Source of the DNA: Riptortus pedestris
Lineage: Eukaryota > Arthropoda > Insecta > Hemiptera > Alydidae
NCBI GenBank assembly: GCA_019009955.1
Contig: CM032233.1
Location: 114,221,001 to 114,285,000 of the forward strand
Length of the DNA: 64,000 nucleotides
Direction of reading: 5' to 3'
Part shown: positions 44,589 to 55,691 of the stretch, piece after piece
Layout of the letters: every line of letters begins with the position of its first letter
Numbering within the stretch: position 1 is the first letter of the stretch
Notes under the pieces: model-generated
Database searches by the model: none
What the model saw: the letters and a program-made list of their open reading frames with translations, nothing else
Told to the model about the DNA's origin: nothing
Position numbers and translations under genes: made by a program

Positions 44589-44800
44589 ATTAACGTCCAC
44601 TTTTCGTAACAATGGCTAATTGGGATGACTTGTTTACAGGTGACCACCCTTTTCTAGCCAGGGTGGGACAAAGGATTTTATTTAATCAGTTTATCACTAA
44701 TTACATTCCCTTTTCACAGGCGAGAATCGAACTCACCCCTTTAGGTTTACCATGTGAAATCACGACAAACTCACAGGGCTAATCTGAGCCCCCCCCCATA
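44589..44800 (-). mobile_element. Candidate tRNA-derived SINE
   Basis: On the minus strand GTGAGTTCGATTCTCGC forms a tRNA-like T arm (5-bp stem, TTCGATT loop, B-box-like). About 45 bp upstream lies TTAGCCCTGTGAG, a weak A box. The unrelated tail runs to about 44589. No poly-A tail or target duplication confirmed. Confidence 0.42.
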
Positions 44801-45045
44801 CAATTTAAAAGCCATTAAAAAATATATATGTCAGAAAATTATTGTTGATCATCCAATTGTGCCGCTCTCCAGCGAACCATCTGCAACTCATTGGTTCGAA
44901 GCAATATTGTCTGTTATACAACATGTCGCCTAATAACCATGTTATCATCAATTAACACCTTCGTATTTTCTGGAGAGAAGGATCTCTTAAACTAAAGGAT
45001 TCTTTAGGACATACATTCCTATGGTCATCACTACAATAACGGTTT

Positions 45046-45990
45046 TAGCAGATTTCTCTTAAGGGAAATCAGCTTTTGATGTTTGTTTGTTTGATTTTGG
45101 GCAAAAAACTTCGGTTATCAATGCCCAACACTCTTCAGACCGTATTTGAGTTCCCCAGTCATGGGAAGTCCCAGGCACACACACGCTAGACCAACTTTTA
45201 TTATATATAAATAGGCATATATTTTTATTTTTTACATTATTTTTTTTTATTTATATTTTTTTTAACTTTATATTTTTCAACTCCCTCTTTTTTCAGCTTT
45301 TGAGGTTGATTTCTTGATTCTTAACGCGATTTTCTAAAAATTTATATACATCTGTAAACATTCTAGTGGTTGCAATTATTGTTTCATCATTACCAAATAC
45401 GATATTTAAACATTTTATGTACAAATAAAGATCATGTTCATTAACAGCTAAAATGAAACAAGTGGTGGGAATTTCGAAAATTCAAAATATCTCCGTCGTC
45501 TAAACGAAAACATGTATAAAACTAATCGTATTAACAATTTGGTTTTGTATAATTCGCAGCAATCAACAAACACCACGCCTACTTCTACGCCATATTAAAA
45601 TAAAGCAGTTATATTATCAACCGCATTATTCGAAGCTTAAATACCGAATATTGTACTCGCTGAACTATTGTGGTATGAGATACTTGGAAATAAGTAGTGT
45701 GGTGACATCAATTAAGTCTTTCCGGTGTTGACTCTAAAATGTTTATTTACTCTAATGTTAATATTCGTTAATAACTAAAATCACATCATATATAGGGGGG
45801 GCGGGGCTCAAAATTTCAAAATATCTGCTTTATTATGAGTAGGATAAAAAAATTTTATAGAATCAATCTTGTTCTACTAGAATCAACCTATTGATGTTCT
45901 ACAATTTTCGCTCTATATCTTTATTCTTAACTTGTTATATATTTATGTATTAAGATAGTAATTTGTATTTTCTAGTTTTCAACCTTGTGC
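45046..45990 (+). mobile_element. HINE-A copy interrupted by a short retroposon
   Basis: Starts TTTTAGCAGATTTCTCTTAAGGG and continues after the insert with GGTTGATTTCTTGATTCTTA, AACGCGATTTTCTAAAAATTT, TTGCAATTATTGTTTCATC, and a G-run. It ends in the body near 45980 before an AT tract. Diverged. Confidence 0.72.
45081..45292 (+). mobile_element. Short retroposon-like insertion with 11-bp target duplication
   Basis: TCAGCTTTTGA occurs at 45070-45080 and again at 45293-45303, exactly flanking this 212-bp segment. The segment begins TGTTTGTTTGTTTGATTTTG, has GGGCAAAAAACTTCGG, and ends in a T-rich tract. Removing it restores HINE-A colinearity. Its 3' half resembles 35401-35540. Confidence 0.75.
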
Positions 45991-46009
45991 AAGCCCTCAC
46001 TATATATAT

Positions 46010-46010
46010 C

Positions 46011-46066
<56 letters not shown>
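46010..46066. repeat. (AT)n microsatellite
   Basis: Long AT tract between the HINE body and the LINE 3' flank. Confidence 0.95.
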
Positions 46067-46072
<6 letters not shown>

Positions 46073-46319
46073 ACTCCTTCCTGAAGTAACCCTAGAGGAA
46101 GGGAGTTTATTAGCCACACGTCTCGTACAATAATTAGTACATAACGTGTGCTTGATACATAACATTTTTTTTAACTATGAATAAAATAAAATATTTGTAC
46201 AATAAAATTATTTACAACAGAAAGAAAAAGAAAAAAAAAAAAAAGAAAACCGAAAACAAATTTTGGATTCAATGATGAATAATTAATTAATTTAACTGTA
46301 TTTCAGTTTTAAATAGTTC

Positions 46320-47085
46320 AGGAAGTCATACATTTCTTCAGCAAATTGTTTTAATTGTTTATTGTGTTTATAAAATAAATGTTTGTCCTCAACGGGTCAA
46401 TTATCTTGTCGGCATTTTAATTGGGTTTTAAAGTCTTCTCTTTGGTCCGTTAGTAGTCTGCAGTCTGTATGTCTGTTCAGTAGTAAATTCGCAGTAACAG
46501 TTTTGTTGATCTGTTAGGCCAAAACGATTACAATAAGAATTCGTTGTACAGTGTCCACTTAATAATTGTGTCAAGTAAAAGTCTATTGATATTAATTTTT
46601 GTCCTAAGTACTCTTTAGTGTCTGGAATAAATAGTTTTAGATTTTGTCCTTTCGTAGTCGTATACCATTTCTGTTGATATGTGTTAATTGTGTCAGTAAG
46701 TAATTGTGTTTTTAAGTGTGATTTTGTTATTTTGCTGTAGCATTCTGGAATTTTGAAGCTGATTTTTCAGATAAATCAGCGAGATCGCTCCCCAAAATTC
46801 CAGAATGCCCTTTGATCCAGCAAAAGTGTATGAGTATATTATTTTGTTTAAGAATTGTATAATTTTGAATTGATTTTAAAGAATTGTGGCTATCAGTGTT
46901 GATGTGTATTGAAGGCTGTTTGTTGTCTATGTACAGTTAACTATTTAAGATTGCAATTTTTTCTGGTACACAGTTTTCCAAGGCTGAATTTTTGTATTTC
47001 TATTCTATCTCTTTTAAAAACTACAAAAGCACAACCGACTGGGGTTTTCATCCTTACTGACATCAGTATAAATGTTTATTTCCGC
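46320..47085 (-). pseudogene. LINE RNase H domain and C-terminal zinc-knuckle region
   Basis: Minus strand, from 47085 down: NIYTDVSKDENPS, VVFKRDRIEIQKFSLGKLCT, VYIDNKQPSIHINTDSHNSL KSIQN, WIKGHSGILGSDLADLSEKS AS, then YLTQLLSGHCTTNSYCNRFG LTDQQNCYCEF. The TDxSK, TDSHNSL and GHSGxxGSDLAD blocks are the RNase H of I/Jockey-type LINEs, and the GH...F.L...C.C region is the usual C-terminal tail. Frames change several times. The 3' flank to 46180 is A/T-rich. Confidence 0.8.
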
Positions 47086-47087
47086 AT

Positions 47088-48385
47088 TATATATATATAT
47101 ATAATAAAATTGTAACCTCTGTCTGTACATTGATTTTTTTCGCGAAATTTCACGATAACTTTTCGTTTCACATGTCATAGACTCCATAACTGCATTTTGA
47201 TTCTTTGGTGTCTGTTTGTTTGTTTGTTTGTTTATTTGTTTGTTTATTTGTTTGTTTGTTTGTTACCTTTTCACGCATAAACGGCTGAACCGAATTTTAT
47301 GAAACTTGGTATGTATATTACTACTAGCCCAACTTAGACTTTAGGCTATATTAATATTCTCTCAGACGAACAGGAGTGGGGGTTATAAGGGAGGCCTGAA
47401 ATTAAAAATAGCGATATTTCGTTTCCTATTGCTTTTTCAGCAAATATGTACATAACAAAAGTTGTTTATTTTGTTATTTAGAGTAACCTTTGTTATATGC
47501 ACTTTTGCCGTATACGGAAGCATAAATGAGTTATACGCTATCAACTAAAGCGGGAGTCCACAATTTTATTTGGCACTAAAGACTCAACCGAATTAAACCA
47601 AACTCGGTATGTGAATTAGTACTAATGCCTTCATTATAATATGCCATACTAACATTTCTAGGGACGGGCAGGAGTGGGGGTTATAAGGGAGGCCTGAAAT
47701 TAAAAATAGTGATATTTCGTTTCCTATTGGGGTTTCGGCAAAAGTGCGCATAACAAAAGTTGTTTATTTTGTTATTTAGAGAAACTTTGGTTATATACAC
47801 TATCGTCGTATGCCGAAGTATAAAGACGTTATACGCTAAAAATTATAGCGGGAGTCAACAATTTTATTTGGCACAAAAGACTCAACCGAACTAAATAAAA
47901 CACTCGGTATTTGTATTAGCACTAACGCCTTCCTTATAATAAGCCATACTAACATTTCTAGGGACGGGCAGGAGTGGGGGTTATAAGGGAGGCCTGAAAT
48001 TCAAAATAGTGATATTTCGTTTCCTATTGAGGTTTCGGCAATTATGCACATAAAAAAAATTGTTTATTTTGTTATTTGGAGTAACTTTTGTTATATACAC
48101 TTTCGTCGTATACCTAAGTATAAATGAGTTATACGTTAAAAACTACTAATTCAAATCTATGCAGAATGCACAGGAAATGGGAAATATGACAATATGGAGG
48201 ACAGTGAAGTCTTTCATAAAAAAATAATTGTATTATAAACAAATCCACAGAAACGATGGGTATTTACTCTAAACACTGGGACGGGTAAATGTCAAAACAT
48301 TGTGCAAAGTAAAGCCTTGCCAAAAAAATACTATCACCATTCGGCCACAAATGAATTCCCGAGCGAAGCGGGGTATCTGAGCTAG
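47088..48385 (+). mobile_element. Non-autonomous Helitron, near full length
   Basis: AAAATTGTAACCTCTGTCTG near 47105, a TTTG run at 47215-47265, three 300-bp internal modules, and an end GAGCGAAGCGGGGTATCTGAG with CTAG at 48382-48385. It differs from 5903-7154 by only scattered substitutions, so both are recent copies of one source. Confidence 0.88.
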
Positions 48386-48398
48386 TATATATATATAT
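48386..48398. repeat. (AT)n tract
   Basis: Short AT run joining the Helitron CTAG end to segment X. Also the left limit of the 4.2-kb palindrome. Confidence 0.85.
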
Positions 48399-48905
48399 AT
48401 ATATATTAAAACATAATTCAGTTCCGTCATCTGCTAGATTGGATTGGTGGAAATCCGAAAAGCACTGTCATTAGTTCCCGAGGACTCTTAAGGAACCAAC
48501 TGCTAAAACGGATTGATGGAGTATTTTATACGAGAATATAAATAATATTCAACCTTTACAAGCCCATGTTGGAAGGGGACTTATTAGCACCGACTGTATT
48601 TTGTCATTGTGAAGAATGATAGTTGTGCTGGGAGTGTAATACAAAGATAGGATCGTGATGGGTGTCGGCGAATGGCTAGGAGCTGTCATCGTAGCAGCCA
48701 CATACTTCTGCTCATAGTCATCAGTCATCTTTCAATGCTACTGTATGTCAAGCCCATCCCTCTCTCTCCTAGCAGTATTCTCACATCCGCTTCCTATAGC
48801 ATCTTTATTATTATTTTCAGGGAGGTCCCCCTCCCACCAAACTGAAAGAAGTCTGCGATATCGCGACATTCTCAAAACCAATCTGCATGCACAAAATAGG
48901 CCTGT
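48399..48905 (-). mobile_element. Segment X, left arm: HINE-B 5' end plus unique part
   Basis: At 48399-48512 the minus strand reads TTTTAGCAGTTGGTTCCTTA AGAGTCC, and further on CAATCTAGCAGATGACGGAA and an AT tract. This is the same layout as the HINE-A 5' region (TTTTAGCAG, palindrome, AGATGACGAAAATGAGG, AT tract) with different sequence, so a sister family, HINE-B. The rest to 48905 is repeated inverted at 52084-52500. A CTCTCTCTCC stretch and short ORFs are not coding. Confidence 0.7.
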
Positions 48906-49004
48906 TAGCAGATTGAGGTCGTACACATGACGCGATTTTCGAATAATTTCTTCAATTGTCCATCGATCCTACCCAGAAGATGAGGAAAATGAGGTCCGTT
49001 CAAA

Positions 49005-49060
<56 letters not shown>

Positions 49061-49740
49061 TCTGTTTACGCACTAGCGGTCGCAATTTTTGTTTGATCGT
49101 AACGAAACTCGATAGTTAACCGTTTTATGTAAAAAGACAGATCAAGTTCGTTAATGGCTGAAATCGGATCAGAGGGGGGGGGGTGGGAGGTATAGAGGGG
49201 AGATTTTTGAAAATTCGAAATCTATCCGTTATTATGCATCGGATCGAAAAATTGTATAAAACCAATCTTATTTAAAACTAAATTTACTATAAATATTGTT
49301 CTATACATTTATTCTCTATCTTGAACATTAACCGAGATATTTGCATTTTTATGAAATCTGTGGGACGTGTGGTAGGGTATTCTTCGGATTAGTTCGGCCT
49401 TTTCGTTACTGTTCGGCTCTGGTGGAAGCTTCTTCTAACCTTACCTGTCGTAACCTTACCTTCGTTTCTTTGTGAGATTTATGCAATTACGTTCTGTTCA
49501 CCCCCCCCCTTCTTGAGTACATGGACTACTAAAATTTGAGTTATTAAAATATAAATTATTCTTACAATTCAGAAGCCGTTTCTGTTGGGAATTTATTATA
49601 ATTAACTGAAAGATTTCTCATTACCGTTTGTATTTACTCACGGTCGTGTTGTGTTACCAGTATGAAGATTTCTCTATTGTAAAACTTCACATGGGAAATC
49701 TGCTTAGCTTACGCAGCCACTGCCTGACGGACTTTTTTTT
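48906..49740 (+). mobile_element. HINE-A copy, terminal palindrome deleted
   Basis: Starts TTAGCAGATTGAGGTCGTACACATG: the segment TTCCCTTAAGGGAAATCAGCTA is missing. AT tract 49008-49057, G-run 49173-49187, C-run 49500-49508. Ends GCAGCCACTGCCTGACGGACTTTTT. The same 5' deletion is found in the inverted copy at 51985-52083. Confidence 0.82.
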
Positions 49741-49803
49741 CTCTACAATGTGTTTATTTGCACATAGTACACTTTCAGAGCAAAGTGCCAGTTGATATAA
49801 TCA

Positions 49804-50337
49804 TAAAGTCCGTCACGCAGGGGCTGCTTAAACTAAGCAGATTTCGTGAAGTTTTACAATAGAGAAATCTGCATACTGGTAACAATTAAGACCACTGTGA
49901 ATAAATACAAACGGTAATGAGATCTTTCAGTTAATTTTAATAAGCTCCCAACAGAAACAGCTTCTGAATTGTAAACAAATAGGTCTGCCAACCACTCAGC
50001 TGAAAAGATAGCCATATTCTTAACCGGAATGAAAAACAATTACTAACATTTAACATATTAACTTTATTGCAAAATATTTACTATATCTAGTACTGCAATT
50101 TATAATGAATCGGAATAATTTATATTTTAAGAATTAAAATTTTAGTAGACCAAAACTAAAGGAGGGGGGGGGATCAACAGAACGTATTTGAATATCTCAC
50201 AAAGTAAAAGCTTACAGGAGTCTCAACGCCAATTTGACGAGAGCCGAACGGAACAGCCGAACTAATTTTCGGCGGAACCTCACAAACATAGCCCACAATA
50301 GCCGATCTCATATAGTCCGTTATCCCCACACACTTAA
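49804..50337 (-). mobile_element. HINE-A copy, 3' part (interrupted by another HINE-A)
   Basis: AAAGTCCGTCACGCAGGGGCTGC through GGTCTGCCAACCACTCAGCTG, a G-run (50164-50171) and GAGCCGAACGGAACAGCCG to CACACTTAAT. It continues at 50961. Confidence 0.8.
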
Positions 50338-50799
50338 TAAAAGTCCGTCACGCAGGGGCTGCGTAAACTAAGCAGATTTCCCTCGTGAAGTTTTACAATA
50401 GAGAAATTTCAGAATAGAGAGCCGAACAGTTATGGGAATGGCCCGAACTAGCTCTTGACGGTAACTCACGACTAGACCCGAAGTTAGCCTAGCTCATCTC
50501 AGAAGCTGAAAACAGAAAAATGCAAATATCTCGGTTAATATTCAAGATACGGAATAAATGTATATACTACTATTTATAGTAAATTAAATTTGCAATAAGA
50601 TTGATTCTATATAAGTGTTCGATTCGACGTATAGTAACGGAGATATTTCGAATTTTCGAAAATCCTCCCCTCTAAACCCCCCCTCCCACTGGTCCGATTT
50701 CAGCCATTAACGAACCTGATCTTTACTTTTACATAAAACGTTTAAATATCGAGTTTGGTAACGATCAAACGAAAATTGCGACCGCTAGAGCGTTAACAG

Positions 50800-50841
<42 letters not shown>

Positions 50842-50960
50842 GAACGGACCTCATTTTCGTCATCTCCTGGATAGGATCGATGGAAATTAGAAGAAATTTT
50901 TCGAAACTCGCATCATGAGTACGACCTCAATAGCTGATTTCCCTTAAGGGAAATCTGCTA
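50338..50960 (-). mobile_element. HINE-A copy nested in a HINE-A
   Basis: Complete at both ends: AAAAGTCCGTCACGCAGGGG and CCCTTAAGGGAAATCTGCTA. It sits in an A-run of the host copy, which on the element strand is a T-run, as expected for Helentron-type insertion. No target duplication beyond A residues. Confidence 0.85.
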
Positions 50961-51268
50961 AAAATGCAAATATCTCTGTTAATAATCAAGATAGAGAATA
51001 CATGTATATGACAATATTTATAGGAAATTTAATTTGCAATAAGATTTGTTCTATACAAGTTATAGATCCGAAGTGTAGTAACGGAGATATTTCGAATTTT
51101 CAATAAACCAACGCTCTAACCCCCCCCCCCATCCCACTGTTCCAATTTCAGCCATTAACAAACTTGATCTTTTTTTTTTACATAAAATATTTAAATATGG
51201 ACTTTGGTAACGATCAAACCAAAATTGCGAGAGCTAGAGCATTAACAGACAAATATATATAGCTCTTC

Positions 51269-51270
<2 letters not shown>
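50961..51270 (-). mobile_element. HINE-A copy, 5' part of the interrupted host
   Basis: AAAAATGCAAATATCTCTGTTAATAATC, C10 run, CAGCCATTAACAAACTTGATC, ending GCATTAACAGACAAATATATAT. A (CT)n run follows at 51268-51300. Confidence 0.78.
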
Positions 51271-51299
<29 letters not shown>

Positions 51300-51355
51300 A
51301 GGATTTTTTTGCTCTGAAAGTGTACTATGTGCAAATAAATGTATTGTAGAGAAAA

Positions 51356-51528
51356 AAAGTCCGTCACGCAGGGGCTGCGTAAACTAAACCGATTTCCCAT
51401 GTGAAGTTATACAACAGAGAAATCTGCATAATGGTAACACAAAACCACCGTGAGTAAATACAAACGGTAATGAGAAATCTTTCAGTTAATTATAATAAAT
51501 TCCCAACTGAAACGGCTTCTGAATTGTA
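51356..51528 (-). mobile_element. HINE-A 3' part in the right arm of the palindrome
   Basis: AAAAGTCCGTCACGCAGGGGCTGCGTAAAC to ACGGCTTCTGAATTGT, cut by a LINE fragment. Confidence 0.8.
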
Positions 51529-51917
51529 CACTCTGCAATACACAACTGACTATCAAACACTTACTTACAGACTGCAGACTAATAACTGACAAGAACTTAC
51601 CCACCAACCTATCTGAACTACTACACGACGACAGCCCATACATTACAAAAGTCATGAAACACCTCAAAGACACACACATTTACAACCAGATATAACATTA
51701 AATAATATAATAATAATAAATAGACTGCAATAATATCCACTGGAGAAAAAATAAATTACCGTATTTTTACCTACCTCTGTAGATTTTTTAACCTTTTTAT
51801 TGGTTTTTATAAGGTGGCTTTACCTCTACTATTTTAGAATCATAACAAGAAAATGTGTGAATCGCTTAAATTGCGACACACCTAAATAAACTAAATAAAT
51901 AAAAAAACAAAAAAAAA

Positions 51918-51918
<1 letters not shown>
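51529..51918 (+). pseudogene. LINE 3' end: last codons and A-rich tail
   Basis: CTLCNTQLTIKHLLTDCRLI followed by TDKNLPTNLSELLHDDSPYI TKVMKHLKDTHIYNQI and a stop. The C-x2-C...H-x4-C knuckle is the usual LINE C-terminus. It ends in an A/AAAT-rich tail next to the AT tract of the HINE. A 5'-truncated insertion. Confidence 0.72.
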
Positions 51919-51984
<66 letters not shown>

Positions 51985-51995
<11 letters not shown>

Positions 51996-52083
51996 GAACG
52001 GACCTCATTTTCCTCATCTTCTGGGTAGGATCGATGGACATTTGAAGAAATTATTCGAAAATCGCGTCATGTGTACGACCTCA
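51985..52083 (-). mobile_element. HINE-A 5' part in the right arm
   Basis: After the long AT tract (51920-51988): TTTTGAACGGACCTCATTTTCC to TACGACCTCAATCTGCTAA. It shares the missing terminal palindrome with 48906. Confidence 0.8.
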
Positions 52084-52601
52084 ATCTGCTAACAGGCCTA
52101 TTTTGTGCATGCAGATTGGTTTTGAGAATGTCGCGATATCGCATTGGATGCGGACTTCTTTCAGTTTGGTGGGAGGGGGGCCTCCCTGAAAATAATAATA
52201 AAGATGCTATAGGAAGCGGATGTGAGAATACTGCTAGGAGAGAGAGGGATGGGCTTGACATACAGTAGCATTGAAAGATGACTGATGACTATGAGCAGAA
52301 GTATGTGGCTGCTACGATGACAGCTCCTAGCCATTCGCCGACACCCATCACGATCCTATCTTTGTATTACACTCCCAGCACAACTATCATTCTTCACAAT
52401 GACAAAATACAGTCGAGCTAATAAGTCCCCTTCCAACATGGGCTTGTAAAGGCTGAATATTATTTATATTCTCGTCATATAAAATACTCCATCTATCCGT
52501 TTTAGCAGTTGGTTCCTTAAGAGTCCTCGGGAACTAATGACTAATGCTTTTCGGATTTCCACCAATCCAATCTAGCAGATGACGGAACTGAATTATGTTT
52601 T

Positions 52602-52614
<13 letters not shown>
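52084..52614 (+). mobile_element. Segment X, right arm (with HINE-B 5' end at 52501)
   Basis: Inverted copy of 48399-48905. It has about 9 extra bases (TTGGATGCG near 52144). Plus-strand HINE-B start: TTTTAGCAGTTGGTTCCTTA at 52499. Confidence 0.82.
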
Positions 52615-52657
<43 letters not shown>

Positions 52658-52689
52658 GGCGAAATAAACATTTATCATTGAGCTCGTAC

Positions 52690-52798
52690 TCATCAGCTAT
52701 TAAGGTCGTACTCATGACTCGATTTTTGGAACATTTCTTCAAATGTCCATCGATCCTACCTAGAAGATTGACGAAAATGAGGTCCATTCAAAAAAATA

Positions 52799-52846
<48 letters not shown>

Positions 52847-52890
52847 TTTGTCTGTTAATGATCTAGCGGTCGTAATTTTAGTTTGATCGA
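52690..52890 (+). mobile_element. HINE-A 5' fragment
   Basis: CATCAGCTATTAAGGTCGTACTCATGACTCG, AT tract 52797-52845, TCTGTTAATGATCTAGCGG, ending TTTGATCGAAAGAAT. Confidence 0.78.
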
Positions 52891-53194
52891 AAGAATCAGA
52901 CAAAATGACTGAAAACATAATTTCTTAAAGCATTCATGAGTATATTAAGATATGATGATAGCGTGAACATTTAGTTTTCACTGAGCCTAGGCACACCTAC
53001 AACGCTTAATAATGTAGGTGGCAACTCTGCGTGCTAACAGCGTGTAATTAAGAGTCATGCTTCTCAACTCTGCTGTAGCGAATAAAATAGTCCCATGTTC
53101 CTGTCAGCGTATGAACGGAAACTGAAGAGATAAGGTAATAAGAGGTAGCAGGTATTATAAATTACTGAAAAAATAACCTTTAGCTCTCCCCATT
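52891..53194. other. Spacer
   Basis: No feature recognised. Confidence 0.4.
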
Positions 53195-53330
53195 AACAGC
53201 TTTAGCTTAAGGTAAATCAGACAATGAGGTTTTAATCATGAGGCGATTTTCGAAAAGGAATTTTAAATGTCTATCACTGCTGCCCGGGAGATGACAAAAA
53301 TGGTTCCATTCTCGTATATATTACAATTTA
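53195..53330 (+). mobile_element. HINE-like 5' fragment, diverged
   Basis: TTTAGCTTAAGGTAAATCAGAC, AATCATGAGGCGATTTTCG, GGGAGATGACAAAAATGG. No body follows. Confidence 0.65.
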
Positions 53331-53830
53331 GATTATATATATTATTGGATATATATGTATTACATCCATTCCAGCTGAGATTAGGGTCGATATTTATTTG
53401 TAAATTACATGTATAGTTTTACGTGAGTTTAGGTTAGTATTTAGGCTTTAGGTATGTAGGCTAGTTAGTTAGGCTCTTGCTGCCACTTCTTTGAACAGAG
53501 GCAAAGGAGTCGCAGCTGCGGGTTCCCCTAGGACTTTTCGGAATTAAACTATCTCCCAAATGTTGCACTTTTATGCTTAGCCGTGATTGGTGAGCTAGGC
53601 TGACTTACCTGGCCCAATTTATCTATTCAAAATTTTATATCTCTTATTAAATGGAGACCAATGGTATGGGAAAACACTGAGGTACAGCGGAGGGCAGAGG
53701 TGGAGAAAAAATACTGGATATATATACATATGTATATATCCTTCGCTTGGTAAATGGTTAAGAGGCGTAATATAAGATAACAGAATTTTACTTTATAAAT
53801 ATATCTATTTTATAAATTTAATAGCCATTC
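53331..53830. other. Spacer
   Basis: Mixed composition with no recognisable gene. ATATATACATATGTATATAT near 53718 is a short palindrome. Confidence 0.4.
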
Positions 53831-54168
53831 ATAAACTGGTGCCAAATAAATATTTGACTCAAGCTTTGATGTTTAGCGTTTATCTGGTTTTTACTTCGTT
53901 ATACGACAAAAGTGTATATAACTAATGTTACTCAAAATAACAAAATAATCTAATTTTGTTATGTGCATATTTGCCGAAACCCCAATAGGAAACGAAATAT
54001 CGCTATTTTTAATTTCAGGCCTTCATTCTAACCCCCACTCCTGTTTGTCACGGAAAATATTAGTACAGCCTGTAGGCTAAGTAGGATAAATAGTAATTCA
54101 GCCATTTATGCGTATAATTCAACCATTTATGCTTTTTCGTTTCATAAGGCATGTGAAACGAAAAAGTA
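53831..54168 (-). mobile_element. Helitron fragment
   Basis: TTACTTCGTTATACGACAAAAG, AGGAAACGAAATATCGCTATT, TTCAGGCCTTCATTCTAACC to CATGTGAAACGAAAAAGTAT. Ends truncated; fused to a HINE at 54169. Confidence 0.75.
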
Positions 54169-54456
54169 TTATAGAACCAATCTTACTTCAAATTAAATAT
54201 ACAATAAATATTGTTATATACATTTATTCTCAATCTTGAATATTAAGCGAGATATTTTCATTTTTAAGTTTTCAGCCTCGAGCAAACCCCCAATCCAACT
54301 CATTTCACATAAACAATACTTTGTTATATTATGAAGAACATTATTTGAAGCATAAATACCAAATATTGTTCTTATTTAACTTTTACTTTTTGAGATAAAT
54401 GCAAATAAGTGGCACATGTGGGAAATCTGCTTAGTTGACTGTCGACTTTTTTCAGT
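54169..54456 (+). mobile_element. HINE-A 3' part
   Basis: ATAGAACCAATCTTACTTC to GGGAAATCTGCTTAGTTGACTGTCGACTTTTTT. The hairpin ACGCAGCCCCTGCGT is reduced to ACTGTC. Confidence 0.75.
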
Positions 54457-54537
54457 TGGCGTTATAAACTTTAATGAGATAGAGCACTATCTTTAAAAAT
54501 AAACACAGTCTATGCAAGTGTAATTAATAAATTAATA

Positions 54538-55158
54538 ATAAAAGTCCGTCACGCAGGGGCTGCGTAAACTAAGCAGATTTCCCACGTGAAGTTTTACAAT
54601 AGAGAAATATGCCTAATAACAACAGTAGTAGTAAGGAATCTCTAAACGTATTCACGAGGGACGAACCGACACCGAAACGGCCCGCACTAGTTCTCGGCGG
54701 AGTCCCGAACGTAGCCGACTCCTGCCGACCACACACATGCATACAAATGCAAATATCTCGGTTAATATTCAAGATACAGAATAAATGTATAGAACAATAT
54801 TTATAGTAAATTTAATTTGCAATATGGTTGTTTCTATACAATATTTCGATCCGACGCATAATAAAGGAGATATTTCGAATTTTCAAAAATCCCCCTCCCA
54901 CTAGTCCGATTTCAGCCATTAACGAACTTGATCTTTCTTTTTACGTAAAACGCTTAAATATGAAGTTTGGTAACGATCAAACAAAAATTGCGACCGCTAG
55001 AGCGTTAACAGACAAATATATATATATATATATAATTATGAACGCACCTCATTTTCGTCATCTCCTGGGTAGGATCGATAGACATTTGAGGAAATTTTTC
55101 AAAACTTGCGTCATGAGTACGACCTCAATAGCTGATTTCCCTTGAGGGAAATCTGCTA
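54538..55158 (-). mobile_element. HINE-A copy, full length, same subtype as 14377
   Basis: AAAAGTCCGTCACGCAGGGG to CCCTTGAGGGAAATCTGCTAA. The region near 54605-54730 (CCTAATAACAACAGTAGTAG, CCGAAACGGCCCGCACTAG) matches 14450-14640 and differs from the common type, so two subtypes exist. Confidence 0.83.
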
Positions 55159-55690
55159 AAAATACGATGTGGTCATACTCATTGTACATTCCGAAATTTA
55201 ATTAAATTATATATTTTTCAATTTATAGAATACACAATATGTTATAAATTACAAATAAAGCTCATGGAGGTAATGATGTTTCGATGTTGATAGAAGGGAG
55301 ACCTTTATACTTGCATATACACTTCCATCTGCATGCACTATGACTTGAGTCAAACAGTTTAGATTTTACATGTAATTTTAGGGAGATTGACAAAAAGCAG
55401 ATCATGCTCCTCATAAAGATGAAAAATATATTAGGGCTATAATATAAGGTAACATAAAAACAATGGTAGCAAATAAATCTTATGATATGTCACATTTTCA
55501 TAGATTGTATAATTTAATGTTGACAATGAATAATTATTTCATAGGAATAACACAAAGGCCGAAACGTTATGATGAACTAAAAACAACGTTTACCTAACTA
55601 GTCTACTAGTTTACTTAACTAGTCTCTAAAAGTAGCGATGAGGTAATTTACAAAAAAATACTCCAACTGTGTTAAAATCTTTACTAAGAG
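55159..55690. other. AT-rich spacer
   Basis: No gene. GGCCGAAACGTTATGATGA at 55558 resembles a ribozyme 3' half but lacks its partner core. Confidence 0.4.
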
Positions 55691-55691
55691 A

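Noticed and set aside
48738..48930. Matching 61-65 codon ORFs at 48.7 and 52.1 kb on both strands
   Set aside because: They are the same inverted-duplicated segment read twice, with no recognisable protein.
55530..55580. GGCCGAAACGTTATGATGA as a ribozyme half
   Set aside because: No CUGANGA core with a matching stem upstream; the nearest candidate CATAGGA does not fit.
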